From Novosphingobium album (ex Liu et al. 2023) (lineage in GTDB: Bacteria; Pseudomonadota; Alphaproteobacteria; Sphingomonadales; Sphingomonadaceae), in the NCBI RefSeq assembly GCF_029076845.1, contig NZ_JARESE010000051.1, positions 1 through 39,900 on the forward strand: a stretch of 39,900 nucleotides of DNA, in the 5' to 3' direction. Position 1 is the stretch's first letter. Every line of letters starts with the position of its first letter. Positions 7,226 through 16,390 of the stretch are shown here, one piece after another. The notes under the pieces are model-generated. The model worked only from the letters and a program-made list of their open reading frames with translations. It did not search any database and was not told where the DNA came from. Made by a program: the position numbers and the translations under genes.

Positions 7226-9697
7226 TCAGAACGCGGTGGGACGCAGCGTCAGGCGCAGATAGACCTGACGGCCCGGATCGGCGATGCAGGCCGCTTCGGG
7301 CTGACCGATCGGCGAGACCGCAAGACCCGGTGCCGAAATCGCTAGGACGTTGCCGCCAGCCGCATCGAACAGCGTGCAATTGCCGGTCGTGAACTTGTTG
7401 GTCAGATTGTTGCCGATCAGTGCCACTTCCCAGGCGCCGCTGTTCGCCTTGACTGACAGGTTGGCGTTCCACTTCGCAAAGGCCGGCTGCGTGGTCCTGG
7501 CATCGTTGCCCAGCGTCGTCGTGTACTTCGAGGAATACTGGACGTTCGAACCGAAGCTGACCGTGTGGTTGCTGCCGGCGGCTAGGTCATAGTCGAAGCC
7601 GCCGTTAAGCATCCAGTCCGCCGCGCGCGGCAAGCGCGTGTTGGACAGGTCGCGTCCCGGGGACCCACCAATGACTTCGTTGCAACCCGCCGAGATGGTC
7701 TGGCCGCTATCACAAGTGGCGCCGTAAAAGTTCTCGAACCGGCCGTGGTTCCAGTTGACCGACAGGCGCAGCGCCAGGCCGTCGATCGAAGGCGGACGGT
7801 AGTTCATGTCGAAATCGACGCCATAGACCTTGGCCGAAGCCGCGTTGACCGTCTTGATGACGGTATTGCCCGTCGCCGGATCGATCGTGTTGGCGCCGAC
7901 CTGGAGCCCTTCGTACTTGTAGTAGTAGAAGGCGCCGTTGACGCTCACCGCACGGTCGAGGACGCGGGCCTTGAAGCCCACTTCGCCGCCCGTCACCTTC
8001 TCGTCGCCGAACGAGTTGTCCGTGCCGGCCGAAGGCGGCGAGGTCAGGATGAAGGAGCCCGACTTGTAGCCGCGCTTGGCCGCGGCGAAGATCGTGAGGT
8101 CGTCGGTCGGCGTGTAGGTGATCGTGAATTCGGGTGAGACGTTCGACGACGACAAGTGCGGGTTCGGCACAGTGATCGGCACCGGCGTCGCGTACATCGA
8201 TGTCAGGCTGTAGGTGTCGTCATCGCGCGTCTCGTGCGTGTAGCGCGCACCCGCGGTCAGCTCGAGCTCGGGAACTACCTTCCAGCGCAGCTGGCCGAAG
8301 CCCGAGATCGATTCGATGTGGACGTCGTTGATGCCCTTGAAGGTCGCGAAGATGAACGGCACCGGCAGCACCGGAATGCCGAGCCCGGCGAGGATGTCGG
8401 TGTTGTAGCGGTTGTTGCCGTTCACGACCACGCGGTTGCGCACGCGGGCGTTCTGGTAATAGCCGCCGACGAGCCAGTTCAGCGAACCTGAATTGTCCGA
8501 TTCGATGCGCAGTTCCTCGGTCGTGTCGCGCCGAGTGAAGTGGTTGTCGGCGAACAGCGTCGGACCGGCATGGCCCGAGTTCACGCCGTTGATCATGCCG
8601 TCGACCGTGGTCTTGAAATAGCCGGTGGTCGACGTGATCGCCATGTTCGAATCGGTCCGGTAGGTCATCTCCAGCGTGCCGAAGCTCTGGAGTGTCTTCA
8701 TGAAAGTCCTGCCGCCGTTGCGCACATCGGCAAAGGCCGCGGGATCGAGATCGACGATGTAGACATCGCGATCGACTTTGCAGTTGTCGTTCGGATTGAT
8801 CAGCTGGACATTGGGGTTCAGCACCTTGGCCGAGGCAGGCAGTCCGGGGCCGTCGGGGCAGCTGCCGAGCGGCGAGCCGGCTCCGTCCGTCCTCTGATAG
8901 GCATGATTGACCTTGAGCCGCGCGCTGAAAGCGTCGGTCGGCCTCCACACCGCCGTGCCGCGCAGAATATACTGCTCGGTGCGGCCGAAGCGCGAATTGG
9001 GCGTGACCGCGCCCGTCCCCGGCTGCGCCGTCGCCTTGTTGAAGAAGTAGCCGTCGTCGTCCGAATACATGCCGGCGAAGCGCAGGCCGAGCGTGTCGGT
9101 GACCGGTCCCGACAGGATCAGTTCGCTGCGCTTCTCGTGCGAATAGGCCTCGTAGCTCTGGGTGAAGGCCACTTCGGCGGCCGGGCCCGGATCGTTGGTG
9201 CGCATGGCGATCACGCCGCCCGGGCTGTTCTTGCCGAAGAACAGCGCCTGCGGCCCCTTGAGCACCTCGACCTGGGCGAGATCGAACAGGCCGACGTTGT
9301 AGGTCGCGCCCTGGCTGAACTGCAGCCCGTCGATGTTGAGCGAGACCGACTGGTCGACGCCCGCGTCGAGCGTCGAGGTGCCGACGCCGCGCAGCGAGAT
9401 CTGCGCGCCCACGGTCAGCACGTTGCCGCCGATGACGAGGCCCGGCACGTTGCGCGTGACGCCGCCGACGTCGGTGATCGCCGCCTTGGAGATCGCCTCG
9501 GGCGTGATCACCGATTCGACCACCGGCACCTTCAGGATCGATTCCTGGCGCTTGCGCGCCGTAACGATGATGTCGCCCTTGTCGACATAGGCACCTTCGG
9601 CAGCAGGCGCCGCGGTGTCCTGCGCGAATGCCGGGGCAGCTATGACGAGTGCGAGAGCGCCCGCTGCGGACAGCCTCACTATGCTATTGATCTGCAT
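7226..9697 (-). CDS. TonB-dependent outer-membrane receptor
   Basis: The product is an outer-membrane beta-barrel for TonB-driven uptake. From ATG 9697 it is 823 aa, the usual size. That start is supported by a strong ribosome binding site (AGGGAGGAT, 4 nt away) and by the signal peptide that follows directly, ending in Ala-Phe-Ala-Gln. A TonB-box-like Asp-Ile-Ile-Val-Thr-Ala-Arg-Lys-Arg follows. The plug domain has Asn-Val-Pro-Gly-Leu, Ile-Ser-Leu-Arg-Gly-Val-Gly and Val-Glu-Val-Leu-Lys-Gly-Pro-Gln. The barrel ends in an aromatic residue (Phe). It belongs to the sphingomonad type that imports plant- or pollutant-derived organic molecules rather than obvious siderophores. Its place inside a P450/SDR operon suggests that it imports the operon's substrate. 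Confidence 0.95.
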   Translation of the reverse strand: MQINSIVRLSAAGALALVIAAPAFAQDTAAPAAEGAYVDKGDIIVTARKRQESILKVPVVESVITPEAISKAAITDVGGVTRNVPGLVIGGNVLTVGAQISLRGVGTSTLDAGVDQSVSLNIDGLQFSQGATYNVGLFDLAQVEVLKGPQALFFGKNSPGGVIAMRTNDPGPAAEVAFTQSYEAYSHEKRSELILSGPVTDTLGLRFAGMYSDDDGYFFNKATAQPGTGAVTPNSRFGRTEQYILRGTAVWRPTDAFSARLKVNHAYQRTDGAGSPLGSCPDGPGLPASAKVLNPNVQLINPNDNCKVDRDVYIVDLDPAAFADVRNGGRTFMKTLQSFGTLEMTYRTDSNMAITSTTGYFKTTVDGMINGVNSGHAGPTLFADNHFTRRDTTEELRIESDNSGSLNWLVGGYYQNARVRNRVVVNGNNRYNTDILAGLGIPVLPVPFIFATFKGINDVHIESISGFGQLRWKVVPELELTAGARYTHETRDDDTYSLTSMYATPVPITVPNPHLSSSNVSPEFTITYTPTDDLTIFAAAKRGYKSGSFILTSPPSAGTDNSFGDEKVTGGEVGFKARVLDRAVSVNGAFYYYKYEGLQVGANTIDPATGNTVIKTVNAASAKVYGVDFDMNYRPPSIDGLALRLSVNWNHGRFENFYGATCDSGQTISAGCNEVIGGSPGRDLSNTRLPRAADWMLNGGFDYDLAAGSNHTVSFGSNVQYSSKYTTTLGNDARTTQPAFAKWNANLSVKANSGAWEVALIGNNLTNKFTTGNCTLFDAAGGNVLAISAPGLAVSPIGQPEAACIADPGRQVYLRLTLRPTAF

Positions 9698-9768
9698 GGT
9701 TATCCTCCCTGAAGATTCGTTGTCTTTATCGGTTCCTCGAGGCCGGCGGGCTCCCGCCGCCGGGCCGA

Positions 9769-10704
9769 TCAATCATCCGCCGGCTCGTAGGAGCGAAGCC
9801 CCCAGCCCGAGGTGTCCATCGCAGCAAGGCCAACGGCGTTCGCCGCCGCGGGGTCCATCACTTCGTTCCACCGCCGGGCAATGGTCTCGATCGTATGGTC
9901 GCGGTCGCTGAAGCCCCCGGTACGCGAGATGAAGCAGCGCTGGACCTCGCCGCCGACCGAATCGATGCATTCGCCGGTCACCGGGCAGGTCTCGTGTGCG
10001 AGGAATGCCACGGCTGGCGACGACAGCTCCGGCGGCAGGTTCTCGCGTGCATTGGCAAGGAGCGGGGAATCGTCCTCGCAGGTAGAGATGACGAGCCGGG
10101 TATAGCCTCCCGGGCTGACGGCATTGACCTTGATGCCGTGCGCCTCGCCCTCGGCGGCGAGCGAGCGTGTTAGCGACCAGGCCCCGCCCTTGCTGGCCGC
10201 ATAGGCGACCTGGTTGGCAAAGCCAGTCATCGAGCTCGAGGTGATGTTGACGATCCGGCCGTAGCCCTGCGCCTTCATATGCGGCCAAGCCGCACGCGCG
10301 CACCAGATCGAGCCCATCAGATTGATGTCGATGTGACGCTGGATGTCGCGTTCGCTGATTTCATCGAACGGCGCGCCGATCGACACGCCGGCATTGTTGA
10401 CGAGGATGTCGACCTTGCCGAAGGCTTCGAGGGCGCATTGCACGATGGCATCGGCGCCCGCGGCCGAAGTAACCGATGCCGTGCTCGCGACAGCCCGGCC
10501 GCCCGCCCGGCGGATCTCCTCCGCTACGGCCTCGGCCGAGGCAGCGCCGGGATAATGGCGTGCTTCGGGATCGGTACCGATATCGTTGACCACGACATTG
10601 GCGCCGCGCGAGCCTAGGAGCAGAGCGTGGGCGCGTCCCAGGCTCGGGTTGCCGCCGGCACCTGTGACGATCGCGGTCCGGTCGTCGAAACGCAGCATAT
10701 TCAT
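9769..10704 (-). CDS. SDR oxidoreductase, MFE-2 (hydroxyacyl-CoA dehydrogenase)-like
   Basis: At 311 aa this SDR is longer than the classical type. Its dinucleotide motif Thr-Gly-Ala-Gly-Gly-Asn-Pro-Ser-Leu-Gly (14-23) has the insertion seen in the multifunctional-enzyme-2/17beta-HSD4 branch, as does Val-Val-Val-Asn-Asp-Ile-Gly (37-43). Catalytic residues are Ser156-158, Tyr168 and Lys172. The C-terminal extension after about residue 235 is unusual for a stand-alone SDR and resembles the end of the HSD17B4-like dehydrogenase domain. The ATG overlaps the TGA of the upstream P450 gene (TGATG), implying translational coupling. A role in oxidising a hydroxyl group or beta-hydroxyacyl-CoA is inferred. 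Confidence 0.9.
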   Translation of the reverse strand: MNMLRFDDRTAIVTGAGGNPSLGRAHALLLGSRGANVVVNDIGTDPEARHYPGAASAEAVAEEIRRAGGRAVASTASVTSAAGADAIVQCALEAFGKVDILVNNAGVSIGAPFDEISERDIQRHIDINLMGSIWCARAAWPHMKAQGYGRIVNITSSSMTGFANQVAYAASKGGAWSLTRSLAAEGEAHGIKVNAVSPGGYTRLVISTCEDDSPLLANARENLPPELSSPAVAFLAHETCPVTGECIDSVGGEVQRCFISRTGGFSDRDHTIETIARRWNEVMDPAAANAVGLAAMDTSGWGLRSYEPADD

Positions 10705-11921
10705 CAGGCTTCTCCCATTTCGAACGCAACCGGCAGGCCGCGAATGCCCCAGGCGCCGGGGAAAGGTCGCCAGCCTTGCGGCCCCGTCGTCCGCGGGTTG
10801 CGCATGCGCCGGGCGATCAGCTGCAGGCCCTCCTGGATCAGCGCCCGCGCGAGGTACTGGCCGAGGCAGATGTGGGGGCCGAGCCCGAAGGCGATATGCG
10901 CGGTCTCCGCCTTGCGATCGGGGTCGAAACCGTCGGCATCGCTCACATAACGTTCGTCATGGACCGCGACGCTCATCGGGAACCAGACGATGGAGCCTTT
11001 CTCGAGCACGACGCCGCGGTATTCCATGTCCGTCAGCAGCACGCGCTGGGTCGAGGTCGTGCTGTGATAGCGCAGCGCCTCGTCGAGGACGCGCTTCGCG
11101 TAGTCCGGGTCCCGCCCGACGCGTTCGTACATAGCCGGACGCGGGATCAGGAGGTTCATGACCAGCGTGGTCATGTTCTTCGAGGTGTCGTAGCCTGCGA
11201 CGAAGAGGAAGATGAGGAGCTCGTGAAGCTCGAGATCGGTAAGTTCGCCGCGATCGCGGATCGCGAGAAGCAGGTCGAGCAGCTCCTCACGCCCCTCGTG
11301 CGGCGCGGCGCGGCGCTCGGCGACAAGATCGACGACGAAACGCTCCATCCGCTCGACGCCTTCCTGCATCGCCGGAAGCCAGCGCTTGTCCATGCTCGTC
11401 GAAAGTCCGATTGCCTCCATGGCGCTGCGCAGGCCCGGCACGACCGATGGCGAGGCGCCGATCATCCGGCACATCACCGAGATCGGATAGTAGCTGGCGA
11501 ACTCCTCGAAATCGAAAGCGCCTCTCGGCAACCATTCGTCGAGAAGTTCGCTCATCGTCTCGCGCATCAGCGGGCGCAATTCGTTCATCCGGCGCGGAGT
11601 GAACGAACTTTGCAGCATGTCGCGGTAGCGCTTGTGCGCAGGTCCCATCTGATTGAGCATGTGGCGCTCTTGGAAGTCGCCCCAGCGCGTGTTCTTGGCG
11701 TCCATGATCTCGACAATCTGGTCGTAGAGCTGTCCCATCTCGCCCTCGCGCGCGTAGAGGTCGCGCATGGCCTTGTAGTCCGTGACCACGTAGCCCAGGA
11801 TCCAGCGCGCGAGCCAAGGATGCTCGGCGCGCGCGCGCGCGAAGTGCGGCAAGGGATCGGCGGCGAAGGCGTCGCTTTCCATCGTGAGGTAAGGGAGCTC
11901 GAGTTCCGATCCGCGCTGCAT
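10704..11921 (-). CDS. Cytochrome P450 monooxygenase
   Basis: This 405-aa soluble bacterial P450 hydroxylates or otherwise oxidises an organic substrate, using electrons from a ferredoxin that is not encoded here. The I-helix Ala-Gly-Tyr-Asp-Thr is at 242-246, the ExxR pair is Glu281/Arg284, and the heme loop Phe-Gly-Leu-Gly-Pro-His-Ile-Cys-Leu-Gly is at 345-354 with Cys352 as heme ligand. ATG 11921 has an AGGAGA ribosome binding site 6-7 nt upstream. The gene lies 24 nt after the LLM gene and overlaps the next SDR, so it sits deep in the operon. The CYP family cannot be named by eye. Confidence 0.96.
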   Translation of the reverse strand: MQRGSELELPYLTMESDAFAADPLPHFARARAEHPWLARWILGYVVTDYKAMRDLYAREGEMGQLYDQIVEIMDAKNTRWGDFQERHMLNQMGPAHKRYRDMLQSSFTPRRMNELRPLMRETMSELLDEWLPRGAFDFEEFASYYPISVMCRMIGASPSVVPGLRSAMEAIGLSTSMDKRWLPAMQEGVERMERFVVDLVAERRAAPHEGREELLDLLLAIRDRGELTDLELHELLIFLFVAGYDTSKNMTTLVMNLLIPRPAMYERVGRDPDYAKRVLDEALRYHSTTSTQRVLLTDMEYRGVVLEKGSIVWFPMSVAVHDERYVSDADGFDPDRKAETAHIAFGLGPHICLGQYLARALIQEGLQLIARRMRNPRTTGPQGWRPFPGAWGIRGLPVAFEMGEA

Positions 11922-11945
11922 CGTCTGTCTCCTAGTCGCCGTCGC

Positions 11946-13106
11946 TCAGGCTGTTCGCCCGGTCTTCTCTTCCCAAGCCTTGAACGCCGCCTCGGCGCCC
12001 TTGGTGCGCTCGCTCTCCAGGCGGTCGATGTTGCTTGCGAGGGCCGCGTAGGACGCCTGTCGGTTGCGGTTGGTTCCGGCGAAGTGCGGCATGACGAAGC
12101 GCGCGTAGAGTTCGTAGCTCTTCTTTGTCTCTTCCCATTCGGCCCAGTTGTGAGCCTGGAACAGGATCACGCCGAATTCGCCCTGCTTGGCCTGGAGCCG
12201 CTCGATCATCGTGATTGCGTCCTCGGGCGTGCCGATCACCGCGCGGCCCGCGCCGACAAGGATGTCGACCGGATCGCCGCCCGACATGCCGCGCATGCCA
12301 GCCGGAGCGACCCGGTCGAAATATTCGACCCAGCGCGCCAGGCCTTGCTCGACGTCCTTGCGCGCCTGCTCGCGCGTTGCGGCAATGTGCATCGGCACGA
12401 CGAGGCGCAGTTTTACCGGGTCCATGCGCTGGCCATTCTCCTCGGCGACCTGGTTGGCGATCTTCCAGTTCTCGTCGAGCACATCGAAGCCCGCAGTCTC
12501 CGTCGCCGCGACACAGAGCATGCCGAACCCGTGCTGGCCCGCGAGCATGCCGCCCGACGGCGTAATCGCGCTGGCCACGGCGATCTCGGGATGCGGCAGG
12601 GTATAGGGCCGCAAGTGGGTGCGGGCCTTGTTGAGCTTGTACCAGCTCGTCTTATGCGTCACTTCCTCGCCCGAGAGCAGCGGCACGATGATCTTCGCGA
12701 CCTCTTCCAGCTTTGCGCGCAGTGACTTGATGTCAACGCCGATCATCTCGGCGTCGGTCGGCAACAGGCCAGGGCCCATCCCGAAGATGACACGGCCCAT
12801 CGTCATGTGATCGAGCTGGACGATGCGGTTCGCGACCATCAGCGGGTTGTGATAGGGCATCGAGACCACACCGGTGCCCAGCCGGATGCGGTGCGTCCGC
12901 TCGGCGGCGGCCGCGATCATCAGCTCGGGAGAGCCGATCGTCTCCCAACCGGTCGAATGGTGCTCCCCGAACCAGGCCTCGGCGAAGCCGAGCTTCTCGA
13001 CATGCTCGACCAGCTCCAGATCGCGGCGCAGGCCGATCGTCGGGCTTTCGATGACGTCGTGATAGGGCGCGATGAACAGCCCGTGCTGGAGCCCTGATCC
13101 AGGCAT
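11946..13106 (-). CDS. LLM-class flavin-dependent monooxygenase (luciferase-like)
   Basis: This 386-aa protein has the bacterial luciferase TIM-barrel fold. Markers are Phe-Gly-Glu-His-His near residue 46-50, Arg-Ile-Arg-Leu-Gly-Thr-Gly-Val at about 72-79, Pro-Tyr-His-Asn-Pro-Leu at 83-88, the Asp-x-Met-Thr-Met-Gly-Arg-Val segment, and Gly-Thr-Pro-Glu-Asp-Ala-Ile in the C-terminal half. Such enzymes use reduced FMN and O2 for Baeyer-Villiger or hydroxylation chemistry, or F420 in actinobacteria. It is the first gene of the operon, with a GGAGAAGAC ribosome binding site directly before ATG 13106. It faces the tetR gene across the intergenic region that holds a palindrome. Confidence 0.93.
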   Translation of the reverse strand: MPGSGLQHGLFIAPYHDVIESPTIGLRRDLELVEHVEKLGFAEAWFGEHHSTGWETIGSPELMIAAAAERTHRIRLGTGVVSMPYHNPLMVANRIVQLDHMTMGRVIFGMGPGLLPTDAEMIGVDIKSLRAKLEEVAKIIVPLLSGEEVTHKTSWYKLNKARTHLRPYTLPHPEIAVASAITPSGGMLAGQHGFGMLCVAATETAGFDVLDENWKIANQVAEENGQRMDPVKLRLVVPMHIAATREQARKDVEQGLARWVEYFDRVAPAGMRGMSGGDPVDILVGAGRAVIGTPEDAITMIERLQAKQGEFGVILFQAHNWAEWEETKKSYELYARFVMPHFAGTNRNRQASYAALASNIDRLESERTKGAEAAFKAWEEKTGRTA

Positions 13107-13189
13107 GTCTTCTCCGATCTACTTGATTGCCCCATGCAGGGGCATCCGGTGTTGGGGACCGACTATCAGCGCTTTTCGGCTTTTAAAAA

Positions 13190-13220
13190 CACGCCCGTTT
13201 TAATTAAAACGAGCGTTTTA
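13190..13220. promoter_or_regulatory. Palindromic operator candidate between the catabolic operon and tetR
   Basis: CGTTTTAATTAAAACG at 13196-13211 is a perfect 16-bp palindrome. One mismatch extends it to 13193-13214. Overlapping copies of an AAAAC...CG-TTTT pattern on both sides (13187-13200 and 13206-13219) give two adjacent half-symmetric sites. It lies between the divergent LLM and tetR starts in an A+T-rich patch, the usual place for a TetR-family operator that controls both directions. Confidence 0.72.
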
Positions 13221-13270
13221 TTTTTCAATCGCGCGGTTGAATTCTCCGGCGCCTTGCCGCAAGCGGCGAT

Positions 13271-13855
13271 ATGGCGATCGACCATGAGAAACGGCGGCAT
13301 GATATCGCGACACTCACGATCGACATGATCGCGCGCGAGGGTATCGAGGCGGCAACCATACGCAGGATCGCGACCGAAGCCGGGTTCAGTACCACAGCGA
13401 TCACCCACTATTTCGCGGACAAGCAGGAACTGCTCGAATGGGCTTTCCAGATCTTGGCGCACGAGGGTGAGCGACGTTTCGAGGACGCACGAAAAGAAGA
13501 GCCGCACGATATCCTCGCCGCTCTGATGACCCTGGTGCCTTGGTGCCCGGTCAATATCCGGCGCTGGAAGGCCTATCTATCCTTTTGGGACCAGGCGGCT
13601 CGGGATCCCGACCTTGCAGCCATGCTCGCCCAGGGCACGGGTGTGGGTTTCGAGTTTCTGCGCCAACTCTTGCGAACCCGCGTAAGGCCAAGTCTCGATA
13701 TCGAACCTGCTGCAGAAATGTTGAACGCAATGATTCAGGGCTTAGCCTTGCAAATGCTCGTCGATCCCAAGACCTGGAACGAGGCAAAGGTCCGAACGAC
13801 TCTCGCGGATGCGTTCGAGCTCGCGATACTCAAGGCTGAGCATCCCAAACCCTAG
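13271..13855 (+). CDS. TetR-family transcriptional regulator
   Basis: This 194-aa protein has the TetR helix-turn-helix at about residues 10-55: Ile-Ala-Arg-Glu-Gly-Ile-Glu-Ala-Ala-Thr-Ile-Arg-Arg-Ile-Ala, then Gly-Phe-Ser-Thr-Thr-Ala-Ile-Thr-His-Tyr-Phe-Ala-Asp-Lys-Gln-Glu-Leu. The remaining helical ligand-binding domain includes a Trp-Lys-Ala-Tyr-Leu-Ser-Phe-Trp stretch similar to BetI/TetR_C_6-like regulators. It is divergently placed from the six-gene operon with the palindrome between them. It most likely represses that operon and itself until an effector, probably the imported substrate or a product, binds. The ATG at 13271 has a weak GCGG ribosome binding site. Confidence 0.93.
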   Translation: MAIDHEKRRHDIATLTIDMIAREGIEAATIRRIATEAGFSTTAITHYFADKQELLEWAFQILAHEGERRFEDARKEEPHDILAALMTLVPWCPVNIRRWKAYLSFWDQAARDPDLAAMLAQGTGVGFEFLRQLLRTRVRPSLDIEPAAEMLNAMIQGLALQMLVDPKTWNEAKVRTTLADAFELAILKAEHPKP

Positions 13856-13951
13856 CCAAATCCAAAGATCACCGGAGCTTGGCCGGCAAAACTCGCAACG
13901 ATGAACGAAAGGCTGCTTTCGGACGGCTAAATTGTGTTCTGAGTGTCGGGT

Positions 13952-16390
13952 TCACTCGGCAACACTCGGCTTGTTATCGGCCGAAGATTTTGCAGGCAGC
14001 GCGTAAGCGACGAGCTCGGCTCCGCCCGTCTCGCCCAAGCCGTGCGAGCCGCCCGCGGCGACGAGAAGGAACTGGCGGCCGCTGCGCCGCGAGATGTAAG
14101 ACATTGGAGTTGCAAAGCCGCCTCGCGGGAGACGCGCGCTCCACAGGAGCGCGCCGGTCCTTGCCTCAAAGGCACGCAGGATACGGTCCTGGGTAGCGGC
14201 GATGAAGGTAAGGCCGCCGCGCGTGGTCATCGACCCACCCGTGGTCGGCGTTCCCATGGTGACCGGCACCAAGACCGGAAGCCCCAGTACGCTTTTGCCC
14301 GCCATGCCCAGCTCGCGCGACCAGATCAGCTTGCCCGTAGTAAGGTCAACCGCGCTGATTCGGCCGAATGGCGGTTCATGGCAGGGCAGGCCAAGCGGTG
14401 ACTTGAATGTCTCGGTATAAGCCGCATACGGCGTGCCTACTTGCGCAGCCGGTCCCCACAAGTCGCCATTCGCCGCATCGTTGGCGGGTCGTATGTTCGC
14501 CGCGTCGGCGCGCGCACGCGTATAGAGCCAGCTGATATTGGCGATGACGCTCGAATTCACGATCATGACATTATGGTCAACATCGATCGAGACACCGCCC
14601 CAATCCATGCCGCCGACAAAGCCGGGCAAGGAAATCCATGGCGTGATGCCTGGCGGCGTCATGATGCCCTGATAGCGTGCGCGCTTGAATTTGATCCGGC
14701 AAAAAAGGCTGTCGAGCGGCGTGATGCCCCACATGTCGCGCTCGCGCAAAACCGGGCCGCGAAACGAGGGCATGGCGACCGAGAAAGGTTGGGTCGGTGA
14801 CAGGCGCTCCTGGGGCACGCTGCCCTCCTGTGGCACGGGCATGTCGATAACATTGCGCAGTGGCTGGCCGGTCGCGCGGTCAAGCACGAAGACATCGCCC
14901 GTCTTGGTCGCCTGCACCAATGCGCGCGCTGCTTTTCCACCCGGCAGAGGGATGTCGACGAGTGTCGGCTGCGCCGCCACATCGTAATCCCACAGATCAT
15001 GACGCACGGTCTGGTATGACCAACGCAATCGCCCCGTGCTGGCATCAAGTGCGATCACCGAGCTTGAATATTTATCGTCGATCGGCCGTCTGCGTCCGCC
15101 GAAGAAGTCGGGAGTCGCATTGCCTATCGGCAGATAAACCAGGCCGAGTTGCTCGTCCGCGCTGATAGGCCCCCAGCTGTTTGGCGTCGAATGGGTGTAG
15201 GTTTGACCGGCGGGCGGCGGTCCACGTCGATCTGGCGCGCCCATGTCCCATGCCCAGGCAAGCTTGCCCGTGACGGCATCGAATGCGCGGATGACGCCGG
15301 AGGGCTCGCCCCAATATTGCCCGTCGAGCACCATCCCGCCGAGCACGATCTTGCCCCGCACGACCGCCGGCGCCGAGGTCACATAGTAATAGTGTCTGGG
15401 CGCCGCGCTCATTCCGTCGAGCAGGTTCACGCGCCCGCCTTCGCCAAAGTGCGGACATAAGGCGCCCGACTTTGCATCAAGCGCGACAAGAGCCGCATCG
15501 CCCGTCGTGGTGATGATCCGCTCGGCGCATAGGCCCCTGTCTCGCGAGACACGGTAGTAGGCCACGCCGCGACAGGTCCGACCCTGGGATCGCGCTGCGG
15601 GCGTGCGCCAGCGCTCCTTGCCGGTTTCCGCGTCGATCGCGAAAACATCATTGACGCCGTTACAGGCGTAGAGCGTATCGCCGATCATGATCGGCGTTGT
15701 CTCCAGTCCCTGGTCGAGGCTTAACTCGCTGGTCGCAAGCGACGCTTTCCAGGCAAGTTTCAAATTCGAGACATTGGCCGGCGTGATCTGATCAAGAGGG
15801 CTGAAGCGCGTTCCGCCTTCATCATTTCCGTAGGCGCGCCATTCGCCGTCCGCCGGACGAAGCTTGCCTGCCGATCTTGCGGGATAACGAGCTTCCTGCC
15901 CGGCCTGATAGATCGGATCCGGATTGTCGGGATCGAGGGCGTGAAGCCCGGCTCCCAGCAATATCGCAAGCGCGATGGCGGCACCAAAGCCGCGCCATCC
16001 CATCACCGATGCTAGCCTTGATGAGGTCTCGGCCGGCAAGAGCTGCGTGCGTTCGAACGAGGATGTTGCCATCCATGTTCCGAGGACAAGCCACGCGAGC
16101 ATCTGCGGCACGATCTGCCAGCCGCTGAAGCCGGATTGCGAGATCGCCCATCCCAGACTGATCGCGACGATGCCGGCGTAAACCCAGCGCCCTTCGCGGC
16201 GGCGGCGCCAAAACAATCCGGCCGACCAGACCAAAGCCGCGCCCGCCAGCAGGTAATAGAGCGAGCCGCCCAGGACCGCGAGCCACAGACCGCCCACTAT
16301 CAGGATGATCCCGAGCAGTATCAGAAGAAGCGGGTAGAGGCGTCCGATAAGACCGCGTGATCTGATCCGTTCGTGCTTTAGCCTGCCCAC
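13952..16390 (-). CDS. Membrane-bound PQQ-dependent dehydrogenase (glucose/quinate/shikimate type)
   Basis: This 812-aa quinoprotein oxidises a sugar or cyclic polyol in the periplasm and passes electrons to ubiquinone. Five hydrophobic N-terminal segments lie within residues 14-145, as in Gcd and QuiA. An eight-bladed propeller follows, with typical lines such as Thr-Pro-Ala-Asn-Val-Ser-Asn-Leu-Lys-Leu-Ala-Trp and Phe-Ala-Ile-Asp-Ala-Glu-Thr-Gly-Lys-Glu-Arg-Trp, and repeated Leu-x-Trp blade ends. Length matches the family (about 790-810). The start is GTG 16390, with GGGGGAG 6 nt upstream. The gene is convergent with tetR, so it is not part of that operon. It may supply gluconate, or act on aromatic precursors such as quinate; the substrate is not readable. 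PQQ synthesis genes are not in the window. Confidence 0.92.
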   Translation of the reverse strand: MGRLKHERIRSRGLIGRLYPLLLILLGIILIVGGLWLAVLGGSLYYLLAGAALVWSAGLFWRRRREGRWVYAGIVAISLGWAISQSGFSGWQIVPQMLAWLVLGTWMATSSFERTQLLPAETSSRLASVMGWRGFGAAIALAILLGAGLHALDPDNPDPIYQAGQEARYPARSAGKLRPADGEWRAYGNDEGGTRFSPLDQITPANVSNLKLAWKASLATSELSLDQGLETTPIMIGDTLYACNGVNDVFAIDAETGKERWRTPAARSQGRTCRGVAYYRVSRDRGLCAERIITTTGDAALVALDAKSGALCPHFGEGGRVNLLDGMSAAPRHYYYVTSAPAVVRGKIVLGGMVLDGQYWGEPSGVIRAFDAVTGKLAWAWDMGAPDRRGPPPAGQTYTHSTPNSWGPISADEQLGLVYLPIGNATPDFFGGRRRPIDDKYSSSVIALDASTGRLRWSYQTVRHDLWDYDVAAQPTLVDIPLPGGKAARALVQATKTGDVFVLDRATGQPLRNVIDMPVPQEGSVPQERLSPTQPFSVAMPSFRGPVLRERDMWGITPLDSLFCRIKFKRARYQGIMTPPGITPWISLPGFVGGMDWGGVSIDVDHNVMIVNSSVIANISWLYTRARADAANIRPANDAANGDLWGPAAQVGTPYAAYTETFKSPLGLPCHEPPFGRISAVDLTTGKLIWSRELGMAGKSVLGLPVLVPVTMGTPTTGGSMTTRGGLTFIAATQDRILRAFEARTGALLWSARLPRGGFATPMSYISRRSGRQFLLVAAGGSHGLGETGGAELVAYALPAKSSADNKPSVAE

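Noticed and set aside
8540..9712. 390-codon frame antisense to the TonB receptor gene
   Set aside because: Same reason: it is the mirror of a receptor with signal peptide and ribosome binding site, and shows only Arg/Asp/Val-rich sequence.
10776..12725. 649-codon open frame antisense to the P450 and LLM genes
   Set aside because: It mirrors two well-supported genes in a G+C-rich genome, where antisense frames often stay open; the composition is rich in Arg, His and Asp and has no family motifs.
13893..13925. Hairpin CGAAAG-GCTG-CTTTCG between the convergent tetR and PQQ dehydrogenase genes as a terminator
   Set aside because: Stem of only 6 bp and no T-run on either side; too weak to call.
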